Assembly: GCF_905171775.1 (NCBI RefSeq) | Contig: NC_053489.1 | Location: forward strand, 150,063,142-150,127,141 | Source of the DNA: Rana temporaria | Taxonomy: Eukaryota; Chordata; Amphibia; Anura; Ranidae | Length of the DNA: 64,000 nt | Reading direction: 5' to 3' | Shown here: piece after piece, positions 35,910 through 47,338 of the stretch | Numbering within the stretch: position 1 is the first letter of the stretch | How the letters are laid out: every line of letters begins with the position of its first letter | Position numbers and translations under genes: made by a program | The notes under the pieces: generated by a model | Database searches by the model: none | What the model was told of the DNA's origin: nothing | The model's input: only the letters and a program-made list of their open reading frames with translations

Positions 35910-36488
35910 GGCCTCGTACACACGACCGTTTTCCTCGACAAAATCCATCAAGAAAAATGCTCGCAGAGCTTTTTTGCCGAGGAAAACGGTCATGTGTATG
36001 TTTTTCGTAGAGAAAACTGTCGTGGATGTTTTCTTTTTTCTCGTCGGGAGTCTCAATTTCCTTGTGTTTCTCATCGGGCTGGTTTACGACGAGAAACACG
36101 TTCGTGTGTATGCTTAGATGTGCGCATGCTCAGAATAAAGTATGAGACGGGAGCGCACCTTTGGTAAAAGTAGCGTTCGAAATGGAGATAGCACATTCGT
36201 CACGCTGTAACAGACTGAAAAGCGTGAATCGTCTCTCACCAAACTTTTACGTAACAGCAGTAACATGAGATTAGTAAAAGCAGCCCCAAGGGTGGCGCCA
36301 GTGGAATCGAACTTCCCCTTTATAGTGCCGTCGTAGGTGTTGTACGTCACCGCGTTTGAGAACGACGACATTTTGTCTTGACAGTGTGTATGCAAAGAAA
36401 GCTTGACAAGATTCTCGACAAGCCTGACAAGAAACTTGTCGAGGAAAACGACGTCTCATTTGAGATTCTCGGTCGTGTGTACGAGGCC
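35910..36488. mobile_element. Harbinger-type MITE, GGCCTCGTACACACGACCG type
   Basis: GGCCTCGTACACACGACCG and the inverted CGGTCGTGTGTACGAGGCC, flanked by exact TCA (35907-35909 and 36489-36491). Internal GAGAAAAC / GTTTTCTC and CGACGAGAAAC motifs in both orientations. Non-coding, 579 bp. Related left end at 40264. Confidence 0.85.
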
Positions 36489-36491
36489 TCA

Positions 36492-37265
36492 CAAGTTTAA
36501 ATGGAATTGGCTATCAAATAAAAACCAGACTCCAACTAAGACTTTTTAAGCTCTTACAGTAAAAAAAAATGATTTCCTTTTAGAATAAAGGTTTTACATA
36601 AATGACATTTTCTGGACAGCTTGGTCTGCTAAAGAATTTGATAAATAACAGACTTACTGGCCAAGTGAAAAGCCTAAAAAATAAAAAATAAATTCAAAAT
36701 GGAAAACAAAGGCAGCTACCACACTTAAGAACTGGTAACTGAAAAATATTATTTAGAATTTAATATTACTTTAAATTAGTAGCAGCAGTTTAACCAAATG
36801 TTTCTATTTAGTCTTGCAAATTTAGGGTAAAAGCATGCACATACATATTTTCAATGTTACTGTACCAGGAATTTTTATTAGATTACATTATTGTGTCGGT
36901 CATGGCAAGATTGCTTTACTGGGCAGATATGTATGTATACTTGTATTCCTAATAAAATGCCCTTCTGTAAAAAACATCACACATAGAACCACTGAGGTGC
37001 GTGAGACACCAGAGTATATGCAATCTAAGCATGAATGACAAGTCTGTTACCCAACTACCACTCATCAACAGGCAAGACCTTATCAGCAGTTCAGTTTTTG
37101 ATAATGAATGTAGAAGATGTATTGTAAATACACAAAAGTCGATAACTCTTCCTTTAAATTTCAGATTTTATTTAGGTTTTATTTTTTTTATTTTTTTATG
37201 TCTATAATTATATAAGTTTGTAGCTAATTCAGTTAGAGCAATTCATAGAGAGTTAGAACCATTTC
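36492..37265. other. Non-coding DNA, nothing recognised
   Basis: AT-rich, about 770 bp, no ends or frames of note. Confidence 0.4.
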
Positions 37266-37269
37266 ATAC

Positions 37270-37690
37270 AGGGGCAACAGGACTCTGGGCGCGACTTTGC
37301 GAGACGACTTCAGCACGACTTGGGGCGATATACAAGGTGACTTCAAGACGCTTCCAGGACAGACGTCTTTGCCAGTGGCCAATCAAACAGTAATCAGCAC
37401 TGTGAGAGGGAGGGGTTTGCCTGAGAAAACTAGTTTCTCTTCCTGTAAAGTTGCTTCAGTTAAGACAGGGGATCCGACTTGGAGGCGACTTCTATTGAAA
37501 TCAATGGGTACAAGTCGCCTAGAAGTTGCCTTGAAATAGTACAAGAACCTTTTCTGAAGTCGGCGCGACTTCAGTAGTGTGCATTAAGATGGCTCTCATT
37601 GACTAACATGTAATTTGACATGTCGCGCAATTTGGGGTGACTTGGGGCGATACAAGTCGCCCCCCAGGTCGCGGTAGTGTGAACCGTCTC
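37270..37690. repeat. Probable MITE rich in GCGACTT / AAGTCGC motifs
   Basis: GCGACTT, AAGTCGC and GGGGCGATA recur in both orientations (37293-37335, 37468-37525, 37560-37670). The right side ends GGTAGTGTGAACCG, as in a family of frog MITEs that I recall from memory. The left terminus is not clear. Confidence 0.45.
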
Positions 37691-38187
37691 TTATTCAAAC
37701 ACAGCAACTGTGTTAGTAAATAAAGAGCAACCCTGAATTGCCCTACAATGCATTCATTTAAGAAACAGTTTAAATGTTGCATAGAAAATGCCTGGAATAC
37801 ATTCTTTTTCACAAGATAGGCTCCTTAATATAATGAATTTGGTTAATTTGTGTTGTTTTACGACAGTAGTATATTTTGTGCCGCTGGACACAAGTAATTT
37901 AGAAAATGTACAACGGAAATTGAAATCATTACACAGCCTGAAGCAAGTCCAATATTTTAAGTGACTTGTAAAGTATGTTTATGAGGCAGTAGGCTGAAAG
38001 TGATACATTTGTCAATTTTTCAGAAATTTGGTAGAACACCCTGGTCTCCTTTGCATTGTTTTGGCACTATAAGTGCCACGCATTACTGTTTTTAAGCATT
38101 CCGCTGATGCACTGATTTAAGGTGCAGCCATAGAATACATCTGCACAAAAAAATGCATTTACATCATAAAAAAGGATTAAATAGATA
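37691..38187. other. Non-coding DNA, nothing recognised
   Basis: About 500 bp, no repeat boundary or gene seen. Confidence 0.4.

Positions 38188-38249
<62 letters not shown>
38188..38249. repeat. (AT)n microsatellite
   Basis: About 30 AT units. Confidence 0.95.
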
Positions 38250-38250
<1 letters not shown>

Positions 38251-38984
38251 GTCTAGGTAGTCAAATATATTACTTCTTATGGCTTGAAGAGGAACCAAAC
38301 TCTCTCAATTAACCATAATTATATTAATCTTATTTAATGGTTTTAGCTGTTTTTTTTTCCAGTTGTTTTCAGTTGTCTCCTGTTTTGTGGCCAAGGCCAA
38401 ACTGATGTAATACATCCCATGATCCTTCATGGGCTTTTTTTTCTTTCATCTGGAGGAGGGGGGGGGGGCATTCTCAGATAAGCACATTCTGCTGCTTATC
38501 ATCAAGGGTCATTTGCCCTTACTCAAAATGTCCACAGCTATAAATGCTAGGGTTGCTTTTCAAAATAATTTCTCAACAAAATAAAGCACAAGGACATGGA
38601 TGGATGAGTGATTTTACTGTGAGCCCCCTCCTAAAAAAAAAAAATTGGCCTGTAGATAACGTGGCAGCATTTGTTTTCTTTCTTTCTTTTTTTTTCTTAA
38701 ATTTCATCTGCCATTCATGTGAAAGACACACTTCCATCCCTAGCATTACAACAGTCACAGCATAGTTGCTACCCAGGCTGGTCTTAAAGTATGCCTGCTT
38801 TAATTCAACTCCATTACATGACAGATGGAGAGATTACATACCTCCCAAATGTTTGGGATAGAAATGAAGAATAACCTATTAGCAAAATTATGAAGGCATG
38901 GGACACACCCCTTGCCATGCCCCCTTAACGGAGAATTAAACAAAAAAAAAAACTTACTTAAACCCACAAGTGCTGAAAATGCCC

Positions 38985-39515
38985 CCCCTCGGCTTATACT
39001 CGAGTCACCTTTTTACATCTGATCTCCCGGACTTTGGGGACCCGGTACCGGCCAGCCGTAGGTCCCCTGAATCCCAAACTTGGCACACATGTAGCCCTTC
39101 TCTTCTTTTACAAGTGTGCAAGTTTCTTGTCCGGGGGACCTACGGCCGGGGTGCACCGATTTTTCAAAGCCGGACACCCCTTCCATAGACTCCTATGTTA
39201 AACGTCACTCTAGTCATGGACACAGTGAGGCATGGGCACAGTGAGGCATGGACACAGTGAGGCATGGACACAGTGAGGCATAAACACAGTGAGGCATAAA
39301 CACAGTGAGGCATGGACACAGTGAGGCATGGGCACAGTGAGGCATGGACACAGTGAGGCATGCACATGGACACAGTGGGGCAAAGTGAGCCACAGTGAGG
39401 CATGCAGATGGACACCCTAGGCTTATACTCAAGTCAATAATTTTTCCCATTTTCTTGTGGTAAAATTAGGTGCCTTGGCTTATATTCGGGTTGGCTTATA
39501 CTCGAGTATATACAG
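38985..39515. mobile_element. Nested repeat with GGCTTATACTCGAG ends, probably mariner-type
   Basis: CGGCTTATACTCGAGTCA appears at the left edge, and GGCTTATACTCGAGTATATA closes the right edge next to CAGTA, compatible with a TA target of Tc1/mariner-type DNA elements. The interior holds the 16-bp minisatellite. It lies between the two halves of the GGGAG/CTCCC element, so it inserted later. Confidence 0.5.
39214..39410 (+). repeat. 16-bp minisatellite
   Basis: About 11 units of CATGGACACAGTGAGG, some with GGGC or AAA variants. Because the unit is not a multiple of 3, all frames stay open for three units, producing the CLTVSMPHC-type frames seen on the minus strand, which are not genes. Confidence 0.9.
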
Positions 39516-39622
39516 TATATTGATCAGAGCAAAATGAGGGACAAATAAGGAGGTAAGAGGGACATTGTTCCAAATCAGGGCAGTCCCACAAAATCAGGGA
39601 CAGTTGGGAGCTATGAGATTGC

Positions 39623-39846
39623 TTTCTGAAATGTTCTTTGTCTAAAAAAAAAAAAACGAATGTACATATCACATCTATAAGCTGCAAACAATATATTACA
39701 GTTTTGTTTGTAGGTTTAGCTATCTTTTGAGTACAGGGGTCAAACTTCAGTGGCATCTCAAAATCTGAACAATTATTTTCTGAATAAGGATAAGTACATT
39801 CCTTTCTGGTATTTATTTTTAAAAATAAGTTTTGCAAAGAAGGCTA
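39623..39846. other. Short unclassified spacer
   Basis: No feature seen. Confidence 0.35.
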
Positions 39847-39850
39847 TTAA

Positions 39851-40260
39851 AAAGGAAGTAAACCCTGATGGGTTTTACTTCCTCTTTGTTTCCCTGCAAA
39901 GGTAAAGCATAATGGGCTACTATGCATCGCATAGTAGCCCATTATGTGTCACTTACCTGGAACCGAAGCCTGCAATGTCCCCGATTTCCTCGCCGGCTGA
40001 AAGCGTCCATCTTCCTTCCGGGGTCGAGAACTCCGGCTCTGTGACTGGCTGGAGCCACTTGACATCATTGCCGCGCATTCGCGCGGGAGCCACCAGTCAC
40101 AGCATGATCTTTACTCGGAACGGTATGGCGTGAGCTTTCTACAGTGCACATGCCCCGAATACGTTGGCGCATGTGCAGAAGAAATCCTCATACGGGGAAT
40201 TGTAATTATCTCCCAAACCGTGCAGGTTTAGGAGATAATTACAGCACCTTCAGGTAAGCC
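39851..40260. mobile_element. TTAA-type MITE, truncated at its right end
   Basis: TTAA (39847-39850) then AAAGGAAGTAAACCC; GGGTTTTACTTCC follows at once, and GCATAATGGGCTACTATG pairs with CATAGTAGCCCATTATG as a perfect hairpin (39907-39947). Toward the right ACCTTCAGGTAAGCCTA matches the family but stops where the next MITE starts at 40264. The right terminus is missing. Confidence 0.55.
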
Positions 40261-40263
40261 TAA

Positions 40264-40612
40264 AGCCTCATACACACGCTCGGTTTTCTCTGCAAGAACC
40301 AGCAAGAAAACTGCAGAGTAAACCGAGTGTGTGTACGAGGCTTTCAGGTTTCTCGTCTGGAAATCTGGCCAGAATTTGACGAGAAAAATAGAGATCCTGC
40401 TCTCTATTTTCTCATCGAGATTCTTGTCGGCCTGTTTCCCATCGAGAAACCCGAGAGTGTGTATACTTACCTGTTGCAGTGGAAACCTGCGCATGCTCAA
40501 AATGACTTTGACGCATGCGCGGTAGCTTCCACGGCATAGGTAGGGTGAAGCAAGATGGCGGCGACGGCATCGAATGTGACGAGCGCATGCTCATCGTACG
40601 CAATGACGTCAC
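40264..40612. mobile_element. Harbinger-type MITE, left part only, joined to a Penelope-like fragment
   Basis: TAA (40261-40263) precedes AGCCTCATACACACGCTCGG. An internal inverted copy of this end (CCGAGTGTGTGTACGAGGCT) lies at 40323-40342, so the first 79 bp already form a hairpin. Motifs TCTCGTCTGG and CGAGAAACCCGAGAG continue the family. No right terminus: the sequence changes near 40612 into Penelope-like coding sequence. Confidence 0.55.
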
Positions 40613-41164
40613 CGCGTTCTTGCCTTTCAAAAGAACTATGGTCTTTAAAAGATAGTTTAACACATCGTGAGTATACAGGGGAATTCCGTACAGACCCCTG
40701 CAGACGCTTGGGGACTTTTAGATGTGGCGGTTGCAATCTTTGCCAATATATGAATAATGAAAAAAACGTAATTTTACCAAATAGGAAGCTGTTTAAACCA
40801 ACTCATTTTGCTAATTGCAAAACTGAAGGTGTTGTATATTTACTTTCTTGCCAATGTGGAGCGTTTTACATTGGGAAGACGAAACAACAATTTTTCAAAA
40901 GTGCCTCTAGACACATTACCTGTATGAAGAAGTCCCAATCTCCCTCTGGGTCACCATATTAGAGACGCCCATAATAGCAAAGTCCCTAGAATCAAATTTT
41001 TGATTCTTGACATGATACACTCTGACAACAGAGAGGGAGATTGGAATAGGACTCTCCTACAAAGGGAGACTAGATGGATAGTAACCCTCAATGCTACATC
41101 TGCACCTGGTTTGAACAAGGTGATTAGTTACCGCCCATTCCTCAAAGGTTTCTGGGAGGAATAG
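40613..41164 (+). pseudogene. Penelope-like element, linker and GIY-YIG endonuclease, one frameshift
   Basis: Plus-strand frame (to 40962) reads GTFRCGGCNLCQYM, a Cys-rich linker found between reverse transcriptase and endonuclease of Penelope-like elements, then GVVYLLSCQCGAFYIGKTKQ, the paired VYL and YIG strands of a GIY-YIG nuclease. After a frameshift near 40955 the next frame gives LLQRETRWIVTLNATSAPGLN with the conserved Glu and the final GLN, and ends WEE-stop at 41162-41164. So the endonuclease is nearly complete but broken once. The reverse transcriptase is absent. It belongs to a different subfamily from the copy at 15.0 kb. Confidence 0.8.
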
Positions 41165-42110
41165 GGTCACCCAACCATATATGGATACATACAATATGAC
41201 CAACTGGATACGATAATGCTAAATTAGTACAAAATGAGCCATCCTGTGTCGCTCTTCATGACCATACTTTATATATTGGCTCGACTCTGATTTTGTTTTG
41301 GTGCTGTTTGTGTTTTTTATTTAATCATTTATACATATTTATTTTATTTGTTTTAATTTCATTTTTCCCTTTCTTGTGTTATACATATGTATATGTGTAT
41401 ATATTTATATATGTATATATAGAAAATAAGCTATGGTGTCACTTTGTCCTTTTTCACATTTGGCATCTTTTTTCTATTGCCTATATATTGATATTCTTAT
41501 GTTTTGACTTGGTGCTTACAGTATATTTTTTGTGACTTGGGGACCGGCTTTACAGTCTTCACACGGCGCACCCAGGGGGTTTTGTTAGGCAATCCCCCTC
41601 CTATTTTGGGGTTGGGTGATGTGCTCTCCTGCCCCCCCGTTTACATGCAGTTCACTGTATTTGTGCGCCGGCGTGCATTTAGTGCCGCACGCCATTCTAA
41701 TTAGGGCGGCGTGCAACGCTTGGGGCACAGGGGGCCCCTTTCATAGTTTATTCCAAACTTCTGGTCTATCTACACACAGTGAGGATTGCTAGCTGGCACT
41801 GTTGCCTAATTTGCATCCTCCTTTTGTGGTTGTGATTGCCGTTCGGATAGTGTCCACATGGGACCAGTGGTGCTGGCTGACTAGCGCTGGAGGATCTGGG
41901 AAATTGTTTGTCCCCCATGTGAAGATTGCTGGTGTGGGTGGCCTCTGTGTCCCCCGCAGACATCTTGGCCTTGGGCTGTTTTGGATCTGTGTGCGGACTT
42001 TCTGTTGTGAGCGGTGCTGCCTTGGTTGCTAGGTATGCCGATCTGTCAGATTCTTCGACACAGTCGTGATGCCGGTACCGCTGCAAGGCTAACAGGTAAG
42101 TGATTGTCAA
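41165..42110 (+). other. Probable Penelope-like 3' region
   Basis: Non-coding sequence directly downstream of the endonuclease stop: first T-rich with short ATGTATAT runs, later GC-rich (GCGCCGGCGTGC, GGCGGCGTGC). Assigned to the same element only by continuity; the 3' end was not located. Confidence 0.4.
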
Positions 42111-42422
42111 AAAGCAATGGATTGCTGAGCATGACCCTGGGGGACATGTACCAATACAAAAAAAAATGTAAAAATAATACTACTGCAGCTTTTGTAATAT
42201 TGCTTACAGCAGAGCGTTAAAACTACAACATCTGTTTAAATGACATGTCTCTAGGTGTCCTAAACCTGCCTGTCCTGGCCTTTACAAAAAAAAAGCCAGT
42301 AGGGAAATGTTAGTTGCTGCAAATATTTTTTTTTTTTCTAAATATTACTCTTGCTGCAGCACATCCTAAAGCCAAAAATGACAAGAAAAAAATTATTGGG
42401 GTTTTTAAGCACACCTTCGGGT
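42111..42422. repeat. Fragment related to the foldback hAT family
   Basis: CTGGGGGACATGTACCAAT resembles the block at 50996-51015 of the 50.8-kb hAT element. The rest is unclassified. Only a short match supports it. Confidence 0.3.
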
Positions 42423-42430
42423 CTAGTATG

Positions 42431-42696
42431 CATAGGCGTGTGCACAAGGTGTGCTTGATGTGCCTGGGCCCACCCTAATCTCCCCATGTGCATTAGCATT
42501 ATCGCTCTGTGTGTCGGTGGGAAGATGGGAAAGATCTCCCCATTACCGGCTCTGTCATAAGAGAAGTGTTTACATTCTTCTCCTTCACTGTGTCGGCAGA
42601 GAGATTAGTGCTCTGGGTCATATATATGTAGACATGCACACACGTGTTTGAGCTTTAGGGTGCACACCATAGTATAATAGGCTGTGCACACCTATG
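42431..42696. mobile_element. hAT MITE, 266 bp, exact 8-bp duplication
   Basis: Ends CATAGGCGTGTGCAC and GTGCACACCTATG form inverted repeats. CTAGTATG occurs on both sides (42423-42430 and 42697-42704), the 8-bp duplication of hAT elements. No coding content. Confidence 0.85.
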
Positions 42697-42704
42697 CTAG
42701 TATG

Positions 42705-43038
42705 GATTTTAGGGGAACCCCCTCCCCCACCCCCAAAAAAAAAAAAAATAGACACACTGATCTTAGAAAAGTAATTTATTGAAAAAAACACAAACATTCT
42801 GTATTTGACAAGTTTATGAACCTTATGAGCCTTCACAATCAATCATGCCATCTAACGATGTACAGTAGATTATGGTTAATCATGATGAAAGGTGTTTGCC
42901 AACCCACCAAAGCAAAAAACACGCTAATCCATCTGTACCACCCACTGACTACTGCAAGCTAATAACAGCTTATTGAGCTGTCATCTGGAAATTGTGGCTT
43001 AATGTAGCCAAATTTGGGCAATGATGTAAGTCACTATT
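42705..43038. other. Non-coding DNA, nothing recognised
   Basis: About 330 bp with a C-run/A-run (42720-42748). No feature. Confidence 0.4.
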
Positions 43039-43761
43039 AGCTGGATTCACGTAAGGCAGCGTATGTTTGAGCCGGCGTAGCGTATCGTATTTACGCTACG
43101 CTCGTAAGTCAGAGAGGCAAGTGCTGTATTCACAAAGCACTTGCCTCCTAAGTTACAGCGGCGTAGCGTAAATGGGCCGGCGTAAGCCCGCCTAATTCAA
43201 ATTGTGAAGAGGTGGGCGTGTTTTATGTAAATAAACCATGACCTGACGTGATTGACGTTTTTAACGAACGGCGCATGCGCCGTCCGTGGACATATCCCAG
43301 TGTGCATTGCTCCAAAGTACGCCGCAAGGACTTATTGGTTTCGTCGTGAACGTAAATTACGTCCAGCCCCACGGGCGACTTACACAAACGATGTAAAATT
43401 TTCAAAATTCGACGCGGGAACGACGTCCATACTTAACATTGGCTAGCCCAGCTTTTTGGTGGAATAACTTTACGCCTGAAAACTCCTTACATAAACGGCA
43501 TATCTTTACTGCGACGGGCAAGCGTACGTTCGTGAATAGGCGTATCTCGCTGATTTATGCATTATAGGCGTAAATCAGCGTTCACGCCCCTAGCGGCCGG
43601 CGGAACTAGACAGCTAAGATACGACGGCGCAGGCAGTCGTATATTAGCTACATTTAAGTGTATCTTAATTTGAGAATACACTTAAATGTACAACGGCGCA
43701 GATTCAGAGTTACGACGGCGTATCTACTGATACGCCGGCTTAACTCTTTCTGAATCTAGCT
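43039..43761. mobile_element. MITE of the AGCTAGATTCA family, copy 2
   Basis: AGCTGGATTCACG at the left, TCTGAATCTAGCT at the right. Internal GCCGGCGTAGCG, TTACGCTACG and CTAGCGGCCGG motifs match the other two copies. The block GAATACACTTAAATG is part of an inner inverted pair with CATTTAAGTGTATTC near 43650-43690. Non-coding. Confidence 0.7.
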
Positions 43762-43765
43762 ATAT

Positions 43766-44461
43766 GTCTGCTACTTTGTTTAATTGGAGGGCGATTGCAA
43801 GTCAGCAAATGAATAGGGCCATTTTAGGTCCCTAAATGCTCAGCAGCGGGTACCAGGAGAGGAAAGACATTGTCATTTATAGTAGTTGTATAAAAAAACA
43901 CAAATATATATGATATTTGACTCCCTTTGATCTTATTTAAAGCTAAAATTTTGGTCAAATATCCAAGAAAGCAATTTGGACTGAATCTGAGTTCTGACTG
44001 AACTGGGAGCTCATCCCTATTTCTGATTTAGAAGAAAATTGCCCCACAGTCTTCAAAATGATACATACATTGCCCACTTAGCTGCTTAGATTCAGTGAAC
44101 CACTACTATTGTCTCCATCATTACGAGCTTACTGTCATCCCCATCACAGCTATACAGTTAGGGAATCCTCTGACTAAGGGCACCAGTAAGCATGGGCACC
44201 AAGGGTGGGTTCCTGGGTCTCCTCCTTGGTTTCCTGGGTAAATTATGTCCTCTTTCAAACCCATGGGTGACACAGTCTGTGGCTATACAGTTTCACCTGC
44301 ATAGCAGTAGAGTGCCCATAGAGGCACCAGAAGAAGCAAAAAGTGCCCATACCAACACCATAAAAAACACAGTGCAGACCCAAGGGAAAAAGCTCACCAA
44401 CGTATTTTAAGTTGTGCCATAGATTAGAGGCCAGATTGGGGGAATCCTCCATTCATGTTAT
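43766..44461. other. Non-coding DNA, nothing recognised
   Basis: About 700 bp. No repeat boundary or gene was seen. Confidence 0.4.
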
Positions 44462-44465
44462 TTAA

Positions 44466-45347
44466 CCACTTAAGGACCGTCTAACGCCGATATACATCGG
44501 CAGAATGGCACGGCTGGGCACAAGCACGTACCTGTACTTCCTCTTTAAGTGCCCAGCCGTGGGTCGCGGGCACGCGCCCCCGACCCGGTTCGAAGCTCTG
44601 TGACCGCGGCCGCGGGACCCGCGGACCCGATCGCCGCCGGAGTCCCGCGATCGGTCACAGGAGCTGAAGAACGGGGAGAGGTGCGTGAAAACACACCTTC
44701 CCCGTTATTCACAGTGGCACTCAATGATGTCACACGTCCAGTCCCGCCCACTACAGTTAGAAACACATATGAGGTCACACTTAAGCCCTTCAGCGCCCTC
44801 TAGTGGTTAACTCCCAAACTGCAATTGTCATTTTTACAGTAAACAATGCATTTTTATAGCACTTTTTGCTGTGAAAAAGACAATGGTCCCAAAAATGTGT
44901 CAAAATTGTCCGATGTGTCTGCCATAATGGCACAGTCACGGAAAAAATCGCTGATCGCTGCCATTAATAGTAAAAAAAATGATTAATAAAAATGCAATAA
45001 AACTATCCCCTATTTTGTAAACTCGCTTATTGCGATTTTTTTTACCAAAAATAGGTAAAAAAAACGTTTTTTTTTAATATATTTTGGGGGGATATTTATT
45101 ATAGCAAAAAGTTAAAAAATATTGCATTTTTTTCAAAATTGTTGCTCTATTTTTGTTTATAGCGCAAAAAATTAAAACCGCAAAGGTGATCAAATACCAC
45201 TAAAAGAAAGCTCTATTTGTGGGGAAAAAAGGACGCCAATTTTTGTTTGGGAGCCACGTCGCACAATTGTCAGTTAAAGCGACGAAGTGCCAAATCGCAA
45301 AAAGGGGCCTGGTCCTTTACCTGCATATTGGTCCGGGTCTTAAGTGG
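44466..45347. mobile_element. TTAA-flanked MITE, CCACTTAAGGACC family, copy 1
   Basis: CCACTTAAGGACC at the left and the near-complement GGTCTTAAGTGG at the right, with TTAA on both sides (44462-44465 and 45348-45351). Left third is CpG-rich (GGTCGCGGGCACGCG, GATCGCCGCCGG), right half T/A-rich. Copy at 62836-63597 has the same order of blocks; a relative lies at 46180-46345. Non-coding. Confidence 0.75.
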
Positions 45348-45351
45348 TTAA

Positions 45352-45586
45352 AGTAATTGAACATTTTTATATTTTTAATATTTCTATTTAAGCCTTGCTG
45401 CCCTCCACCAAACAGCAATTTTAATAAATTTTCATTGGTAAATGTCCTTTCCGGCAGTGTCCAGCTCCCGGTGTCCTTCGTTTGACAATCACTGGTCTAT
45501 TAGTTATGAAAATGGAGAGAACTGATTTTCAATATTTTCCTCCCTCTGTCTTCAATGAGGTCCGTATTTTTAGCCATGTTGGCTTC
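45352..45586. other. Short unclassified spacer
   Basis: No feature seen. Confidence 0.35.
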
Positions 45587-45590
45587 TTAA

Positions 45591-46005
45591 GGTGGTGTTC
45601 CACCCAAAAGTGTAACTTCCACTTTAAGACCTCCTCCCCAGCTCCTGAAACAGAGCCTTTGGGGAGGAGGGGGGGGGAGCGGGTACCTCGATTTTGACAG
45701 GTACCCGCAGCCACATCCGTTTCAGTTGCCTTAGGTGATCAGAAGTGGAAGTTCTCCTTCCCCCTCCCTCCCAACGTCTTCTGGGACACAGGACAGGTCC
45801 TAGAAGACTTTGGGACCATTTACAGAGTGCAGCACCGCTCGCACATGCGCAGTAGGCACCCGGCTGTGAATCTGCAAGCAAAACTGCTGGGGTGAGTGTA
45901 CCGCTGGACCGTGGGACATGTGTGTGTGTGTTTAATAAAAGTCAGCAGCTACACTTTTTGTAACTGCTGACTTTTAATAAACACACAAATGACTGGAGCT
46001 CGGCT
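45591..46005. mobile_element. TTAA-flanked MITE, AGCGGAGTTCCA family, copy 2
   Basis: GGTGGTGTTCCACCC at the left and GGAGCTCGGCT at the right, TTAA on both sides (45587-45590 and 46006-46009). The hairpin AAAAGTCAGCAGCT / AGTAACTGCTGACTTTT-like block near the right end marks the family. The ends are more diverged than in copy 1. Confidence 0.65.
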
Positions 46006-46179
46006 TTAACTGGGCATATTCCAAAAAACAACAAAATGTATCTGCAGTCAGTGAGCACCAAATGCAGTATAGGTCCACACCAGCAAAATAACCACACCAA
46101 AAATATGTAATATTATGTTTGTGTACATACCACACATTGGATATTGCATCAAATACCAGCAAGATGACATAGGAAAACT

Positions 46180-46425
46180 AACTTCACCCGGTTTACTGTC
46201 TCCCGCGGGTACATTCACGGAGCTCGCGACAGGGTCGCAAACGCACCGACCACACGGCCATCAAATTAAAGGGGACGTGTATATATACTCCCATTTACCC
46301 AGCCGTGCCATTCTGTCAATGTAAATCTGGGTGCGGCGGGCCTTAAGAGGTTAAATACCACCAAAAGAAAGCTCTATTTGTGTGAAAAAAATTATTATAA
46401 AAATGTAGTTTGGGCAAAGTGTTAC
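46180..46425. repeat. Fragment related to the CCACTTAAGGACC family
   Basis: CCAGCCGTGCCATTCTG, then GGCCTTAAGAGG and TTAA, followed by ACCACCAAAAGAAAGCTCTA that matches the inside of the 44.4-kb and 62.8-kb elements. Order is rearranged; perhaps two fragments. Confidence 0.5.
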
Positions 46426-46648
46426 CGGTGCGTACTGGTTCATAATTTTAGGTTCTATTTCAGCCCAAATTTTGGGCTGAATTTGGACCTAAAACAGACC
46501 AAAAGATGCACAGACACCAGACACCAGACCCGCTGCGGAAATACTTGAACCGGCTCCATAGAGAGCTGGTCAAAATCTCCTGCTATTGCAAATTGGATGC
46601 AGGGATCCCAAATCTAATTTGCAATAGTGTGAATCCAGCCTAAAACTG

Positions 46649-47335
46649 AGGGCCAGATTCACAAAAGAGATACGACGGCGTATCTATGCGCCTGATTCAT
46701 AGAATCAGGTTACGCATAGATAATCCTAAGATCCGACAGGTGTAAGTGACTTACACCGTCGGATCTTAGGCTGCAATTCTAGGCCAGCCGCTAGGTGGCG
46801 ATTCCATTGCGGTCGGCGTAAAATATGCAAATGACTAGTTACGCCCATTCACGAACATCCGCTTTGCCCGTCGCTCTAAATTTACGTTGTTTCCGTAGAG
46901 ATACGTTGCGTAAAAATAAGCATGCCCTCTAGGTGGTCTAACCAATGTTAAGTATGGCCGTCGTTCCCGCGTCGAATTTTTAAATTTCACGTCGTTCGCG
47001 TAAGTCGTCCATGAATAGTGCTGGACGCCATTTACGTTAACGTCGAAACCAATGACGTCCTTGCGACGTCATTTAGCGCAATGCATGTCGGAAAATTTTA
47101 GAGACGGAGCATGCGCAGTACGTTCGGCGTGGTAACGCGCCTAATTTAAATGGTCCCCGCCCCATTTGAATTAGGCGGGCTTGCGCCGGGCGGATTTATG
47201 CTACGCCGCCACAAGTTTACAGGTAAGTGCTTTGTGAATCAAGCACTTACGCTGTAAACTTGCAGCGGTGTAACGTAAATGGGATACAATACGCCGCCGC
47301 CGCAGCATAACGCATTTGTATGTGAATCTGGCCCT
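46649..47335. mobile_element. MITE of the AGCTAGATTCA family, copy 3
   Basis: AGGGCCAGATTCACA and TGTGAATCTGGCCCT are perfect inverted 15-bp ends. Body has TACGACGGCGTATC, GGCGGGCTTGCGCC and TTACGTTG motifs. The perfect ends suggest this is the youngest of the three copies. Target duplication not resolved. Confidence 0.75.
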
Positions 47336-47338
47336 ATG

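Larger units (their letters stand above)
38838..39614. mobile_element. hAT-like element with a nested insertion
   Basis: Left end ATACCTCCCAAATG and right end CAGTTGGGAGCTAT are imperfect inverted repeats. Flanks are GAGATTAC (38830-38837) and GAGATTGC (39615-39622), an 8-bp duplication with one change, the hAT size. The two ends are separated by the nested unit at about 38985-39515 that has its own termini. No transposase. Confidence 0.5.

Noticed and set aside
39164..39450. Cys/His-rich small protein
   Set aside because: Generated by the 16-bp minisatellite.
44640..44720. CTGAAGAACGGGG as another hammerhead-like core
   Set aside because: No GAAA follows the hairpin CGGGGA/TCCCCG; it is part of the MITE.
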